Positions 32,395-42,487 are shown, counted from the first letter of the stretch. The stretch is DNA of 64,000 nucleotides from Bacillus sp. NTK071 (GCF_017303315.1 NZ_JAFKOI010000001.1:124001-188000), one strand, 5' to 3'. A program made the numbers and translations. The notes: a model not told the origin generated them from the sequence alone.

Positions 32395-33135
32395 CTAGAA
32401 TTGTTTAGTGAAAATGTTATAACATACTTGGAAAATGAGAAGTATTGTCATGGATCGTAGTAACCAATTAACTTGACTAAGTGTAAGCTTTTCTGCAATC
32501 CTGACTGAAATTTGAGCACCTGTAATTGAGCCAATAGCAAGTGGAATTGCAATCATCATATTTAAATGGCCACTGAAGAAGTAGACGACAACCGCACCTG
32601 TACAACTTAGAAAGGTATTAAATCTAGTTAATCCGATTGAAGCAAGGTAGGAGATTCCAACATGGCGAAATAAATGCATTTGAAGCGTTGCTTGACCAGG
32701 ACCAAATGTTCCATCGTACCAACCAATCATTCCAACGAATGGAAGTGCTCTTCTTGGAACAATTCTTGAGGAATAATTGGTTTTTGTCTTCTTTAAAAAA
32801 GATAGTCCAAGCGCTACAATAAGCATTCCACCTGCGAACAATTGAAGCGATTGTTGAGAGAGAGACGAAGCGAATAATCCTCCAAGTATACCTCCAGCAA
32901 GTGCAATCGGACCTGTTTTCATTGCTTCTTTGAACGCCAATTCTTTTCGTCTAAGCAGTACGTAAAAACTTGAAAAAGAGCTGAGCATATTAGAGAATTT
33001 ATTAGCTGATATGATGGAATGAATTGGAAGGTCAAGTAACATCATAGCAGGTACATTAATCAACCCACCGCTTCCAGATAACGTTCCAACGAACGTTGCA
33101 ATAACACCAATTCCGAATAACCATATCCATTCCAT
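32395..33135 (-). CDS. TauE/SafE-type permease
   Basis: About 246 residues with eight predicted membrane helices and the two inverted-repeat motifs of the family: G-S-G-G-L-I-N-V-P near residue 24 and W-Y-D-G-T-F-G-P-G near residue 140. Family members export sulfite, sulfoacetate or related anions. The third in-frame ATG (33135) is eight bases after AAAGGA; earlier ATGs at 33144 and 33141 are too close. It is divergent from ccpC, with 128 bases between. Given four sulfotransferases in the window, a sulfur-anion role is suggestive but unproven. Confidence 0.85.
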   Translation of the reverse strand: MEWIWLFGIGVIATFVGTLSGSGGLINVPAMMLLDLPIHSIISANKFSNMLSSFSSFYVLLRRKELAFKEAMKTGPIALAGGILGGLFASSLSQQSLQLFAGGMLIVALGLSFLKKTKTNYSSRIVPRRALPFVGMIGWYDGTFGPGQATLQMHLFRHVGISYLASIGLTRFNTFLSCTGAVVVYFFSGHLNMMIAIPLAIGSITGAQISVRIAEKLTLSQVNWLLRSMTILLIFQVCYNIFTKQF

Positions 33136-33263
33136 GAACATCATCCTTTAGTGGTTCTTACTACAGTATATTATCCTTCCAACGATAACGAAATTAGATT
33201 ATAATGATGATTTGTGATAAGAATAACTTATGAATACATGTTGTAAAGGTAAGGGAGTGGTGA

Positions 33264-34127
33264 TTGACCATGAGTTCAGAGTATCAAGTTCTTTCCATTT
33301 TGGCAGAAGAAAAGAATATGAGAAGAGCTGCTGAAAGGTTGTATGTGTCGCAGCCGGCACTTAGTCAAAGGCTTCAGTCAATTGAGAAAGCATGGGGGGT
33401 TTCGATTTTTCTAAGGTCTCAGAAAGGTCTTACGATTACGCCGGCTGGTGAGCGGATTATTTCATTCGCAAATGACACATTGCGTAGAGAAGAGAAGGTG
33501 TATGAAGCGTTAACTGCATTAAGCTCTGAAGTTCATGGAACCCTAAAGCTTGCAGTAGCCTCTATTATTGGGCAGTACTGGCTTCCTGCAGTTCTAAAGA
33601 AATTCGTTGAGCATTATCCTAGTGTGAAGATATCACTTGTAACGGGGTGGAGCAGTGACATATTACGTTACTTATATGAAGATGATATACATGTAGGAAT
33701 CATTCGAGGTAAACCTGATTGGAGAGGAAAGAGTCAGTACTTACTTTCAGATGAACTGTACCTAGTTGATACTACGATACAATCCATTGATGAATTGCAA
33801 GTAACAGAAAAGCCTTTTATTCAATTTAAAAGCGATTCGACTTACTTTCAAGAAATTCAAGCTTGGTGGCAAACTCAGTCATTTGCTCCACCGAAAAAGA
33901 CGATCGTAGTTGATCAAATTGAAACATGTAAGCAAATGGCATTGAACGGTATCGGGTATGCGATTTTGCCTTCTATTAGCATCACGGAGGATGATAAAGA
34001 GTTTTTCCGCATCCCGCTTTCAGATCGTGAAGGCGCTCCATTGAAAAGAGACACTTGGTTATTAACAAATGACACAGCGATGCAGCTTAAGCAAGTTCAG
34101 AAATTCATGGAATTGATTAATAACTAG
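33264..34127 (+). CDS. ccpC: LysR-type regulator CcpC
   Basis: A 287-residue LysR regulator with an N-terminal winged helix ([19 protein letters not shown], residues 19-37) and a two-lobe periplasmic-binding-like effector domain. B. subtilis CcpC (YkuM) represses the TCA genes citZ and citB and is released by citrate; the position before dapH and after cbpB, as in B. subtilis, supports the identity. The second Met (residue 3) is an alternative start. Confidence 0.82.
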   Translation: MTMSSEYQVLSILAEEKNMRRAAERLYVSQPALSQRLQSIEKAWGVSIFLRSQKGLTITPAGERIISFANDTLRREEKVYEALTALSSEVHGTLKLAVASIIGQYWLPAVLKKFVEHYPSVKISLVTGWSSDILRYLYEDDIHVGIIRGKPDWRGKSQYLLSDELYLVDTTIQSIDELQVTEKPFIQFKSDSTYFQEIQAWWQTQSFAPPKKTIVVDQIETCKQMALNGIGYAILPSISITEDDKEFFRIPLSDREGAPLKRDTWLLTNDTAMQLKQVQKFMELINN

Positions 34128-34231
34128 CCTTTAGATTAGACTTCACGATTTCGATCATGTACGATAAAATGAGTAACATGCTGATGCAAAAGATAAGCAC
34201 ATGCATAATGATTAAAGGAGGAATTTACACC

Positions 34232-34951
34232 ATGAAAATGATGGATGCAAACGAAATTATTAGCTTTATTCAAAACAGTGAGAAATCAACTCCTGTAAAA
34301 GTACATATTAAAGGAAACCTTGAAGGGATTGACTTTGGTAGCAACACTAAGTCTTTCATTACTGGTAATACAGGTGTTCTTTTTGGTGAGTGGAAAGAGA
34401 TTAAGAAAGCACTTGAGTCTGAAGCTTCTAAGATTGAAGACTATGTGGTTGAAAACGATCGTCGTAATTCTGCCATTCCTATGCTTGATCTCAAAGGAAT
34501 CCAAGCTCGTATTGAGCCGGGTGCTGTGATTCGTGATCAGGTTGAAATCGGCAATAATGCTGTCATCATGATGGGCGCGATGATTAATATCGGTTCTGTT
34601 GTAGGAGAAGGCACGATGATTGACATGAACGTTGTTCTTGGTGGACGTGCTACTGTTGGTAAAAACTGTCACATTGGTGCAGGTTCTGTCCTTGCAGGCG
34701 TAATTGAGCCGCCTTCCGCAAGCCCTGTTATTATTGAAGATGATGTTGTAATTGGAGCAAACGCGGTTGTTCTTGAAGGAGTAAAAGTTGGTAAAGGAGC
34801 AGTTGTAGCAGCTGGCGCAATTGTTACAGAGGACGTTCCTGAGTACACACTTGTCGCTGGTACTCCTGCACGTGTTTTGAAGAAGATCGACGATCAAACA
34901 CGTTCTAAGACAGAGATCAAAAAAGAACTTCGTCAGCTTCAAAACGATTAA
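34232..34951 (+). CDS. dapH: Tetrahydrodipicolinate N-acetyltransferase DapH
   Basis: DapH acetylates tetrahydrodipicolinate with acetyl-CoA in the acetylase branch of lysine and diaminopimelate synthesis. The 239-residue product has the N-terminal V-K-V-H-I-K-G and an array of left-handed beta-helix hexapeptides from residue 95 ([18 protein letters not shown]), nearly identical to B. subtilis YkuQ. ATG 34232 is nine bases after AAAGGAGG; a longer in-frame start at 34157 lacks a site. The flavodoxin genes ykuN-P, which precede it in B. subtilis, are absent. Confidence 0.96.
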   Translation: MKMMDANEIISFIQNSEKSTPVKVHIKGNLEGIDFGSNTKSFITGNTGVLFGEWKEIKKALESEASKIEDYVVENDRRNSAIPMLDLKGIQARIEPGAVIRDQVEIGNNAVIMMGAMINIGSVVGEGTMIDMNVVLGGRATVGKNCHIGAGSVLAGVIEPPSASPVIIEDDVVIGANAVVLEGVKVGKGAVVAAGAIVTEDVPEYTLVAGTPARVLKKIDDQTRSKTEIKKELRQLQND

Positions 34952-34956
34952 TACTG

Positions 34957-36072
34957 ATGGATAAGACTGTTGTACGAAGAGATTTGCACCGAATTCCTGA
35001 GATCGGCTTTAAGGAATTCAAGACGCAGCGCTATCTTCTTCAGTTTATTGAAAACCTTTCTCAAGAACGTCTTGAAGTGAAGACTTGGAAGACAGGGATC
35101 CTGGTTAAGGTTCGTGGACAAAAACCAACGAAAACGATTGGTTACAGGACAGATATAGACGGTCTTCCAATTGCAGAAGAGACAGGATACCCTTTTCAGT
35201 CAGAACACGAAGGATATATGCACGCATGTGGGCATGATTTTCATATGACAATTGCTCTATCGCTTCTGGAGTATTATTCAACACACGAGGTAAAAGACAA
35301 TTTGTTATTTATTTTTCAACCGGCAGAAGAGGGTCCAGGTGGAGCGCTACCTATGCTCGAAAGTGAAGAGTTTAAAGCGTGGAAGCCAGACCAAATTGTT
35401 GCGCTTCACATTGCACCAGAGTATCCGGTTGGTACAATTGCTACGAAACCTGGTCTGCTATTTGCGAATACATCTGAATTATTCATCGATCTAAAAGGTA
35501 AGGGTGGCCACGCGGCTTACCCTCACCATACGCGTGATATGGTAGTTGCAGCCAGTCACCTTGTGACACAATTCCAGACTATTGTTGCGAGAAATATTGA
35601 CCCACTTGATTCGGCAGTTGTGACGGTAGGTAAAATTGTTGGCGGTACAAAACAAAACATTATTGCTGAAACAGCAAGAGTAGAAGGCACAATACGCAGC
35701 CTCTCAGCAGAATCCATGACTCTTGTAAAGCAAAGGATTGAAGCAATCATAAAAGGGATTGAAGCTTCCTTTGAATGCACTGCGTCGATTGATTATGGAT
35801 CAAACTACTACCAGGTTAACAATGATACTAACCTTGTAGTAAAGTTTATGGAAGAAACTAGGGATCTTTCTGATGTATCTGTGATTGAATGTCGAGAAGC
35901 AATGACCGGTGAAGACTTTGGATATTTCCTTAAAGAAATTCCAGGGTTTATGTTCTGGCTAGGTGTTAACTCGGATTCTGGTCTACATTCTTCTTCTTTA
36001 ATGCCAGATGAAGCAGCAATAGATACAGCATTTCAAGTTATGACAAGTTACTTTAATCGTAGTGCGAATTAA
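34957..36072 (+). CDS. ykuR: N-acetyldiaminopimelate deacetylase
   Basis: A 371-residue M20-family metalloamidase that removes acetyl from N-acetyl-L,L-DAP. Metal ligands appear in H-A-C-G-H-D-F-H (residues 88-95), E-E-G-P-G-G with the catalytic Glu, and H-x-A-P-E. The ATG lies 5 bases after the dapH stop, so the genes are coupled. The acetyl transaminase PatA must be encoded elsewhere. Followed by a strong terminator. Confidence 0.95.
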   Translation: MDKTVVRRDLHRIPEIGFKEFKTQRYLLQFIENLSQERLEVKTWKTGILVKVRGQKPTKTIGYRTDIDGLPIAEETGYPFQSEHEGYMHACGHDFHMTIALSLLEYYSTHEVKDNLLFIFQPAEEGPGGALPMLESEEFKAWKPDQIVALHIAPEYPVGTIATKPGLLFANTSELFIDLKGKGGHAAYPHHTRDMVVAASHLVTQFQTIVARNIDPLDSAVVTVGKIVGGTKQNIIAETARVEGTIRSLSAESMTLVKQRIEAIIKGIEASFECTASIDYGSNYYQVNNDTNLVVKFMEETRDLSDVSVIECREAMTGEDFGYFLKEIPGFMFWLGVNSDSGLHSSSLMPDEAAIDTAFQVMTSYFNRSAN

Positions 36073-36076
36073 TGGT

Positions 36077-36115
36077 AATAACCCCCCCTGAGCATTGGCT
36101 CGGGGGGTTATTTAT
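36077..36115 (+). terminator. Terminator after dapH-ykuR
   Basis: TAACCCCCC... pairs with GGGGGGTTA, with a small bulge next to GAGC/GCTC, and a TTATTT tail. Confidence 0.8.
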
Positions 36116-36227
36116 GTTGAAAGCATCGAAGTGGAATGAGAGTTTTATCCACTACATACATATTTTCCATAAATGTGGAGAAAATAATCTTGTTGGTAAA
36201 GATACATAATTGAAAGGAGTGAAGAGT

Positions 36228-36473
36228 ATGAACAAGAGAATTGCTGTTGAAGATACGCTTTCTGACGTAGCACAGGCGCTTCAGGCGAAGGGATACGATG
36301 TGGTGTCATTGAAACAGGAAAGTGATGCTAGTGGATGTGACTGCTGTGTCGTTTCAGGACAGGATCAAAATGTAATGGGCATGCAATCGGTATCGACACA
36401 AGGTTCTGTTATTAACGCAGATGGAATGACAGCTGATCAGGTTTGTCAGCAGGTGGATAGCCGTTACCAGTAA
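36228..36473 (+). CDS. ykuS: UPF0180 protein YkuS
   Basis: An 81-residue protein with the UPF0180 pattern: R-I-A-V-E-D-T-L at the start, G-Y-D-V-V-S-L in the middle, a C-D-C-C cluster near residue 40 and [10 protein letters not shown] at the end. ATG 36228 follows AAAGGAGTG. Function unknown, conserved next to dapH-ykuR in B. subtilis (ykuQRS). Confidence 0.88.
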   Translation: MNKRIAVEDTLSDVAQALQAKGYDVVSLKQESDASGCDCCVVSGQDQNVMGMQSVSTQGSVINADGMTADQVCQQVDSRYQ

Positions 36474-36483
36474 TACGATACAA

Positions 36484-36516
36484 AAATGCCCCTCTCATTA
36501 ATGAGAGGGGCATTTA
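36484..36516. terminator. Bidirectional terminator
   Basis: A 15-bp perfect stem (36484-36498 with 36501-36515) between ykuS and the convergent ChaB-like gene. Confidence 0.85.
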
Positions 36517-36729
36517 TTAATTGCTTTTCTTTACCCAGTTTCCATTATCGTTCTTTTCATACTTCTCCTCAACAGCGCTCCAGGCTACTTTAAAAGCTGT
36601 TTTCTCTTGATCATACTGCTCGGAAGCAGAATTAAAAGCCTCTTTAAAGATATCCTGGGCATGTGCGGGCAAGTTGTCTTTCACTTGATCTGGTAAATCG
36701 TTTCGTGAATTGTAAGGCAAGATAGTCAC
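36517..36729 (-). CDS. ChaB-family protein
   Basis: A 70-residue protein matching the ChaB domain: L-P-D-Q-V-K-D-N-L-P-A-H-A-Q-D-I-F-K-E-A-F-N, then A-W-S-A-V-E-E-K-Y and a final G-N-W-V-K-K. ChaB was named as a cation-transport regulator in E. coli, but in Bacillus its role is unknown. Small and soluble; likely transcribed alone. Confidence 0.85.
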   Translation of the reverse strand: MTILPYNSRNDLPDQVKDNLPAHAQDIFKEAFNSASEQYDQEKTAFKVAWSAVEEKYEKNDNGNWVKKSN

Positions 36730-36783
36730 TCTCCTTTGGAAGGTCTGTGATTACCTTACCCATGATGTAGACTGAATAAACGA

Positions 36784-37620
36784 TTACTGTTCTTTCTTCT
36801 CCACATATACTTGATGGGGGAAAGGAATTTCAATGCCATTTGCATCAAGGGCTTCTTTAATTTCTTTGCGCAACTGTCGTTCCACGCCCCATTGTTCCAT
36901 ATTCTGAGTTCTGCAGAGGACGCGTAGTACAACGTCTGATGATCCCAAGTTTTGTACGCCAAGTACATCAGGGCCTTCGATAACAGCTTCGTTTGTAGCT
37001 GCTACGTTATCACAAACACCTTGAATCACTCGAATCGCGTCATCAATATTATCATCATATGAAATCCCGATATCAACAAGCGCGCGCATGTTTCCTCTTG
37101 AGTGGTTACTTAATGCACTGATTTCTCGGTTTGGTACATAGTTTAGTGTTCCGTCAAATGATCGAATATGTGTTGTTCGCAATCCAACTTCTTCCACGAT
37201 GCCCCCAAATCCACCTGCAGTAACATAGTCTCCCACATCCATTTGTTTCTCAAGAAGGATGAAAAATCCGGTAACAACGTCACTTACAAGTCCTTGAGCA
37301 CCAAAACCTACTGCAAGACCAATAATACCGGCGCCGGCAATGAGTGCTTTAATATCAAATCCGAACGTTTCAAATATAATAGCTGCTGCCATGAAAATGA
37401 GAACATAAGACAAGATGCTTTTCGCTAAATTCATAAGCGTATTCGCTCTTCCCTCACTCATATTCTGCTTTTCTGATACTTTTCCAAAAGTCCTTTCAAT
37501 AAAGCGATTTCCAATCGCTTTTACGATCGCATAAACAATAAGAATTGCGATGAGCTTCAATAAGATCAAACCTGTCTGAACTAAAAGACCGGCCCAATCA
37601 ATGTTTTCAAAAAGTTCCAA
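36784..37620 (-). CDS. ykuT: Small-conductance mechanosensitive channel YkuT (MscS family)
   Basis: A 278-residue MscS protein: N-terminal helices TM1-TM2, pore helix TM3 with the A/G-rich G-A-G-I-I-G-L-A-V-G-F-G-A-Q, and the soluble beta domain with G-D-Y-V-T-A-G-G-F-G-G-I-V-E-E-V-G-L-R-T-T-x-I-R. It opens under membrane tension to protect against hypo-osmotic shock. Position between ykuS and ykuU matches B. subtilis. Confidence 0.93.
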   Translation of the reverse strand: MELFENIDWAGLLVQTGLILLKLIAILIVYAIVKAIGNRFIERTFGKVSEKQNMSEGRANTLMNLAKSILSYVLIFMAAAIIFETFGFDIKALIAGAGIIGLAVGFGAQGLVSDVVTGFFILLEKQMDVGDYVTAGGFGGIVEEVGLRTTHIRSFDGTLNYVPNREISALSNHSRGNMRALVDIGISYDDNIDDAIRVIQGVCDNVAATNEAVIEGPDVLGVQNLGSSDVVLRVLCRTQNMEQWGVERQLRKEIKEALDANGIEIPFPHQVYVEKKEQ

Positions 37621-37833
37621 TTAACTTCCTCCTTTATTTATCTATTACTTATGTACAAATAACACAAGTCAAAGTATATCGAAAATTGTTGTGTGAATTC
37701 AAGTAAAGTGTTGATACGAGACGAACATTAGGATTTTCGTTATACTTAAAGTACCCTGTTTATTTGCCTATAAACGTGGGTACGATAGAAAAGTCACGGT
37801 TATACCTTAGATTAAATTAATTATTATTTAACA

Positions 37834-37862
37834 TTGACTAAAAATAACTCGTGTACTATAAT
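37834..37862 (+). promoter_or_regulatory. Sigma-A promoter of ykuU
   Basis: TTGACT (37834-37839), 17-base spacer, TATAAT (37857-37862), leading to a start codon 50 bases downstream. Confidence 0.8.
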
Positions 37863-37911
37863 GGCATTTGTGGGCGAAAGCCGCAGGATATTTTCTAGGA
37901 GGGATTTACAC

Positions 37912-38457
37912 ATGGTAGAACGCATGGTAGGTAAACAAGCACCTCGCTTCGAAATGGAAGCAGTTATGACAAACAAAGAATTCGGTAAAGTAAGTCTTGA
38001 AGAAAACATGAAAAACGATAAATGGACAGTGCTTTTCTTCTATCCAATGGACTTCACTTTTGTGTGCCCAACTGAAATTACAGCACTAAGCGATCGTTTC
38101 GAAGAATTCGATGATCTTGATGCAGAAGTAGTTGGTGTATCAACAGATACAATTCATACTCACCTAGCATGGATCAACACTGATCGTAATGAAAATGGTC
38201 TAGGCGACCTAAACTATGCACTTGCTGCAGATACAAACCACAAAGTTTCTAAAGAATACGGCGTATTTATTGAAGATGAAGGTGTTGCACTACGCGGACT
38301 ATTCATCATCAACCCTGAAGGTGAACTTCAGTACTCTGTTGTTAACCATAACAATATTGGCCGTGACGTAGATGAAACACTACGTGTACTACAAGCACTT
38401 CAAACTGGTGGACTTTGCCCGGCTAACTGGAAGCCAGGTCAAGAAACACTTAAATAA
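37912..38457 (+). CDS. ykuU: 2-Cys peroxiredoxin YkuU
   Basis: A 181-residue AhpC/Prx1-type thiol peroxidase. The peroxidatic Cys lies in F-T-F-V-C-P-T-E (residue near 50) and the resolving Cys in G-G-L-C-P-A-N-W near the C terminus. It reduces peroxides using thioredoxin-like partners. ATG 37912 is nine bases after AGGAGGG; the longer frame from 37834 overlaps the promoter. The ykuV partner is absent, unlike in B. subtilis. Confidence 0.92.
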   Translation: MVERMVGKQAPRFEMEAVMTNKEFGKVSLEENMKNDKWTVLFFYPMDFTFVCPTEITALSDRFEEFDDLDAEVVGVSTDTIHTHLAWINTDRNENGLGDLNYALAADTNHKVSKEYGVFIEDEGVALRGLFIINPEGELQYSVVNHNNIGRDVDETLRVLQALQTGGLCPANWKPGQETLK

Positions 38458-38471
38458 ATTTACAACTCATG

Positions 38472-38505
38472 CTCCAAGGAGGACAACCTCCTTGGAGTTT
38501 TTTTT
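38472..38505 (+). terminator. Terminator after ykuU
   Basis: CTCCAAGGAGG (38472-38482), ACAA, CCTCCTTGGAG (38487-38497), then eight T. Confidence 0.92.
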
Positions 38506-38516
38506 ATTAAATATAA

Positions 38517-38711
38517 GGCTATGTTAGCTCTTATTGTTGATTTCTCGATTTTTGGCTCATTCGAGTGAAACCTTAGTTTCACTCGCCTTTCAGCAGAGCT
38601 GAAAGGTCGTCCTGCGGTGACCAATCGTCTGAGCAAATGAATTTGCTCGAAGCGATTGGTCACCGCAGGGCGTAAATGAGCCAAAAATCAACACTGCTTA
38701 CTAACATAGCC
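38517..38711. repeat. Palindromic intergenic repeat, copy C
   Basis: Bounded by GGCTATGTTAG (38517-38527) and its exact inversion CTAACATAGCC (38701-38711). Inside are an inner pair (TTTTTGGCTCATT / AATGAGCCAAAAA), a long hairpin (CCTGCGGTGACCAATCG with its complement, separated by a nested GAGCAAAT/ATTTGCTC) and two smaller stems. Almost the whole 195 bases can fold. No coding potential. The remainder of the 431-base gap up to 38889 holds the terminator of ykuU and an AT-rich promoter region of the ABC operon, with no clear hexamers. Confidence 0.75.
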
Positions 38712-38888
38712 AAATATAAAGGAATATGCTTCAAAGATGATGAAGAATTTTAATCGAAGGAGTGACGGTATTTCATTTAAATAATTCCGAATTTTAGGTC
38801 TAATAGGTGGTTATTTATTTCGAAATCCGATATATTATGTATATTGTCATTTAATTTTAATTCTTTATTGTCAGAGGGTGGTGTCAGG

Positions 38889-40643
38889 ATGGAAACATTT
38901 AAAAGGTTGAAAGAGTTCTATTGGCCATATAAAAAGCTTTTCCTTTGGTCAGTTTTCTCACTGATTTTTGTTACGGGAATCACGGTACTTTACCCCATGC
39001 TTTTACAGTTTACAATTGATGATGTCATTCTTAAGCAGGAATACAAATGGGTACCGTATCTTGCGTTTGGATTTATCGGCATCATGTTAGTGAAGGGAGT
39101 AGCGACGTTCTTTCAGCAGTACCTAGGGGATTTATTTGGCGTTACTGCAGTCTACCGTCTGAGAGAAGAACTTTACAAAAAACTTCAATATCTACCTTTC
39201 CGTTACTACGACAATGCTAAGACGGGGGATTTAATGTCAAGATTGACAGCGGATGTGGAAGGGTTTCGCTTTTTCCTTTCATTCGGCTTCGCTCAGGTAA
39301 TCAACTTCATTCTACTCGTTAGTTTTAGCCTTGTCGTTATGTTCAGTTATTCTGTTCCGCTTGCATTCGTAACATTAGGAATGCTGCCGTTTCTTGGGGT
39401 TGCAGTTTATATGTTCGATAAACGTGTTCACCCGGCTTTTAGAGGTATACGAAAATCGATGGCAAGACTAAATACGAAAGTACAGGAGAACATCAGCGGT
39501 ATAAATACAGTGAAATCTTTATCAAGAGAAGATTTTGAGATCGATAAATTTGTCGATAGCAATACAGATTACAGAGATAATTACTTAACAACTTCATATA
39601 TATGGGCGAAATTCTTCCCATTGATGGAGTTTATCGGCAATCTTTGTGTTGTATTCCTTCTATCTTATGGAGGGTATCTTGTTTTTCAAAACCAGCTCCA
39701 ACCTGGTGAACTCGTGGCGTTCTTTAGTCTTGTCTGGTATATCATATGGCCAATTATGAACCTTGGATTTGTGATCAATACGTTTTCACAGTCTAAAGCG
39801 TCAGGTGAACGACTGCTAGAAATACTTGATGAACCAGAAGATATATATAATCGAAAAGATGCGCTAGATATAGAGCGTATGGAAGGTCATGTTTCCTTTA
39901 ATCAAATTACACACAAATATGCTTCAGAGGATGACGAAGCATTAAAAGATATTTCATTTGATGCGCCGAAAGGAACGACAATTGGTCTTCTTGGAGCCAC
40001 AGGCGCTGGGAAAACAACCATTACTCAATTAATTGCACGTTTTTATGAGCCTACGAGTGGAGAGGTGCTAATTGATGGAAGAAACATCAATCAATACACT
40101 GTAAAATCACTACGTAGAAACATAGGTGTTGTATTACAGGAAACGTTCTTATTCTCATCTACGATTCGAGATAACATCGCCTATGGTGATCCGGACGTAT
40201 CCTTTGAAACAATACAGGAAGCTGCGAAAAGAGCACAGGCGCATGAGTTTATAATGGAAATGCCTGATGGTTATGACACTGTTCTAGGGGAACGTGGGAT
40301 GGGACTATCTGGTGGACAGAAGCAGAGAATTGCTATAGCGAGAGCAATCCTAACTGACCCTAGTATATTAATATTGGATGATGCGACTAGTGCAGTAGAT
40401 ATGCAAACTGAAGGGAAGATTCAGAAAGCATTTCAGGAAGTGATGAAAGGAAGAACTACATTTATTATTGCGCACAGAATTTCTTCATTGAAACACGCTG
40501 ATGAAATTATCGTCTTAGATGAAGGGAAAGTTGTCGAGCGTGGTAAACATAGTGATCTTATTGAAGATGATGGCTACTATCGTAGTATCTATAACATTCA
40601 ATATCAAGATCGGGAGGAAATCATGGCAAGGCAAACAGGTTGA
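38889..40643 (+). CDS. ABC exporter half-transporter 1 (degenerate ATP site)
   Basis: A 584-residue ABC half-exporter: six membrane helices (residues 15-310) then the ATPase with Walker A G-A-T-G-A-G-K-T-T, signature LSGGQKQRIAIARA and Walker B L-I-L-D-D, in which the catalytic Glu is Asp. With the next gene it forms a heterodimer in which this subunit supplies the intact signature but a hydrolysis-weak Walker B, as in BmrCD-like transporters. ATG 38889 follows AGAGGGTGG; the upstream extension lacks a site. The next gene starts 4 bases before its end. Substrate unknown. Confidence 0.9.
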   Translation: METFKRLKEFYWPYKKLFLWSVFSLIFVTGITVLYPMLLQFTIDDVILKQEYKWVPYLAFGFIGIMLVKGVATFFQQYLGDLFGVTAVYRLREELYKKLQYLPFRYYDNAKTGDLMSRLTADVEGFRFFLSFGFAQVINFILLVSFSLVVMFSYSVPLAFVTLGMLPFLGVAVYMFDKRVHPAFRGIRKSMARLNTKVQENISGINTVKSLSREDFEIDKFVDSNTDYRDNYLTTSYIWAKFFPLMEFIGNLCVVFLLSYGGYLVFQNQLQPGELVAFFSLVWYIIWPIMNLGFVINTFSQSKASGERLLEILDEPEDIYNRKDALDIERMEGHVSFNQITHKYASEDDEALKDISFDAPKGTTIGLLGATGAGKTTITQLIARFYEPTSGEVLIDGRNINQYTVKSLRRNIGVVLQETFLFSSTIRDNIAYGDPDVSFETIQEAAKRAQAHEFIMEMPDGYDTVLGERGMGLSGGQKQRIAIARAILTDPSILILDDATSAVDMQTEGKIQKAFQEVMKGRTTFIIAHRISSLKHADEIIVLDEGKVVERGKHSDLIEDDGYYRSIYNIQYQDREEIMARQTG

Positions 40644-42460
40644 AATGGGGTGAAGAGTTGAAACAAAATCGAAGAGCGAGGTTCCATTACTCGCAAGATA
40701 CAGCTATAGAAAAACAATTTAATTGGAAGCAAATGACGCGTTTACTTGGTTACATGGATCCTTATAAAAAGAATTTGCTGCCAAAAGCAATTATCTCCAT
40801 GCTGTTATCAACAGCGGTAAGGTTAATTGTCCCTATATTTATAGGGGTATTACTTTTTGATCATGCCATCAAGAATCAGAATAAAACGCTTTTAATTCAA
40901 TTAATTATCGGAATTGCGGTCCTATACTTATTATCGTGGGTTGCTAACACCTATCGTATCAAATGGACGAATCAACTTGGTCAGTATATTATTTATGACA
41001 TTAGACAGGGGCTCTTCAAGCATATCCAGCGATTGTCCCATGGTTTTTTTGATAAGCGATCTGCAGGATCCATTCTAGTAAGAATTATTAATGATGTGAA
41101 CTCGATGCAGGAGCTATTCACAAGTGGCGTTATAAATCTTTTGATGGATATTGTTCTGCTGTTTGGAATTATTGTTATTATGTTTGTCCTTAGTCCTCAG
41201 CTAACACTAGCCATCATGATTATCCTGCCATTAATGTTTTTCATTTCAACAAGCTTGAGAAAAAGAATCCGCCGATCGTGGCAGCAAGTTCGAATTAAAC
41301 AAGCGAAACTCAATTCTCACTTAAATGAAAGCATACAAGGAATTCGTGTTACGCAATCTTATACGCAGGAAAAAGGAAACATGGAATTCTTTGAAGGAGT
41401 TAATCACGAGAATTATGCTAGTTGGAAGGATGCAACAAAAAAAAGTGCATTCTTTAGACCTTTCGTTGAAATGTCCAATGCGATTGGGACTGCGATTTTA
41501 ATTTGGTTTGGCGTCTATCTCATTCAGAATGGGATGGACTACGGTGTATTTGTTACATTTGCTTTCTATCTTGGGATGTTTTGGGAGCCTATTTCACGTC
41601 TTGGTCAAGTTTACAACCAACTGCTCGTTGCAATGGCTTCTTCAGAACGAATTTTTGAATTTCTAGACGAACAACCGAACGTACCTGAGAAGAAAAATGC
41701 AATTGAGCTTAAGGAAATGAAAGGCGAAATTACATTTGAGGATGTTGAGTTTTCTTATGATGAAAGTCGTAAAGCTCTTCATGAAATGAGCCTTAGAATG
41801 AAAGCAGGGCAAACTGTTGCGCTTGTTGGGCATACGGGTTCAGGTAAGTCGACAATCGCCAATTTAATTAGTCGATTCTACGACCCTACGAAGGGGACTG
41901 TACGGATTGATGGAACCGACCTAAAAGATGTTAAACTTGATAGCTTAAGAGAGAAGGTTAGCGTTGTTCTCCAAGATACATTCATTTTCTCCGGGACAAT
42001 CATGGAAAATATTCGTTTCGGTCGGCCGGATGCAACCGATGAGGAAGTTGTTGAAGCGGCTAAAGCTGTTGGCGCTGATCATTTTATAAAACGTTTAAGT
42101 AATGGTTACGAAACGGAAGTGGAAGAGCGAGGCAATATCTTATCTGTAGGTGAACGTCAATTGTTGTCTTTTGCTCGCGCTCTTCTTGCCGATCCTAGGA
42201 TTCTTATTCTTGATGAGGCAACAGCTAGCATTGATACAGAAACAGAGTTAAAAATCCAAAAAGCTTTGAACGTAGTATTAAAAGGTAGAACTGCTATTAT
42301 GATTGCTCACCGTCTTTCTACAATTCGTGAAGCAGATAATATTATCGTGTTAGATCATGGCCGGATATTAGAACAAGGTAATCATAGCGAATTAATGCGA
42401 AGTGGTGGTACGTACTATGAGCTTGTTAAATCCCAATTTAATATGATGGACGCAGGATAA
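40640..42460 (+). CDS. ABC exporter half-transporter 2 (catalytic Walker B)
   Basis: A 606-residue half-exporter with an N-terminal extension of about 30 residues, six helices, Walker A G-H-T-G-S-G-K-S-T, a non-canonical signature L-S-V-G-E-R-Q and a canonical Walker B L-I-L-D-E. Its Walker A/B pair with the LSGGQ of half-transporter 1 would form the active site, while the other site is degenerate. The ATG overlaps the TGA of the first gene (ATGA), so translation is coupled. Related to B. subtilis YknUV/YfiBC pairs; which one is undecided. Confidence 0.9.
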   Translation: MKWGEELKQNRRARFHYSQDTAIEKQFNWKQMTRLLGYMDPYKKNLLPKAIISMLLSTAVRLIVPIFIGVLLFDHAIKNQNKTLLIQLIIGIAVLYLLSWVANTYRIKWTNQLGQYIIYDIRQGLFKHIQRLSHGFFDKRSAGSILVRIINDVNSMQELFTSGVINLLMDIVLLFGIIVIMFVLSPQLTLAIMIILPLMFFISTSLRKRIRRSWQQVRIKQAKLNSHLNESIQGIRVTQSYTQEKGNMEFFEGVNHENYASWKDATKKSAFFRPFVEMSNAIGTAILIWFGVYLIQNGMDYGVFVTFAFYLGMFWEPISRLGQVYNQLLVAMASSERIFEFLDEQPNVPEKKNAIELKEMKGEITFEDVEFSYDESRKALHEMSLRMKAGQTVALVGHTGSGKSTIANLISRFYDPTKGTVRIDGTDLKDVKLDSLREKVSVVLQDTFIFSGTIMENIRFGRPDATDEEVVEAAKAVGADHFIKRLSNGYETEVEERGNILSVGERQLLSFARALLADPRILILDEATASIDTETELKIQKALNVVLKGRTAIMIAHRLSTIREADNIIVLDHGRILEQGNHSELMRSGGTYYELVKSQFNMMDAG

Positions 42461-42487
42461 AGAAGCCGGTAGCGGCTTCTTTTTTTG
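42460..42487 (+). terminator. Terminator after the ABC operon
   Basis: AAGAAGCCG (42460-42468), GTAG, CGGCTTCTT (42473-42481) and a T-run. Confidence 0.88.

Noticed and set aside
34286-34942. A 218-codon open frame on the minus strand
   Set aside because: It is antisense to dapH, has an Asn/Cys/Arg composition typical of a mirrored frame and no ribosome site; dapH is certain.
38517-38711. Possible CRISPR or integron-like array
   Set aside because: The repeats are nested inversions, not regularly spaced direct repeats, and no cas or integrase gene is present.
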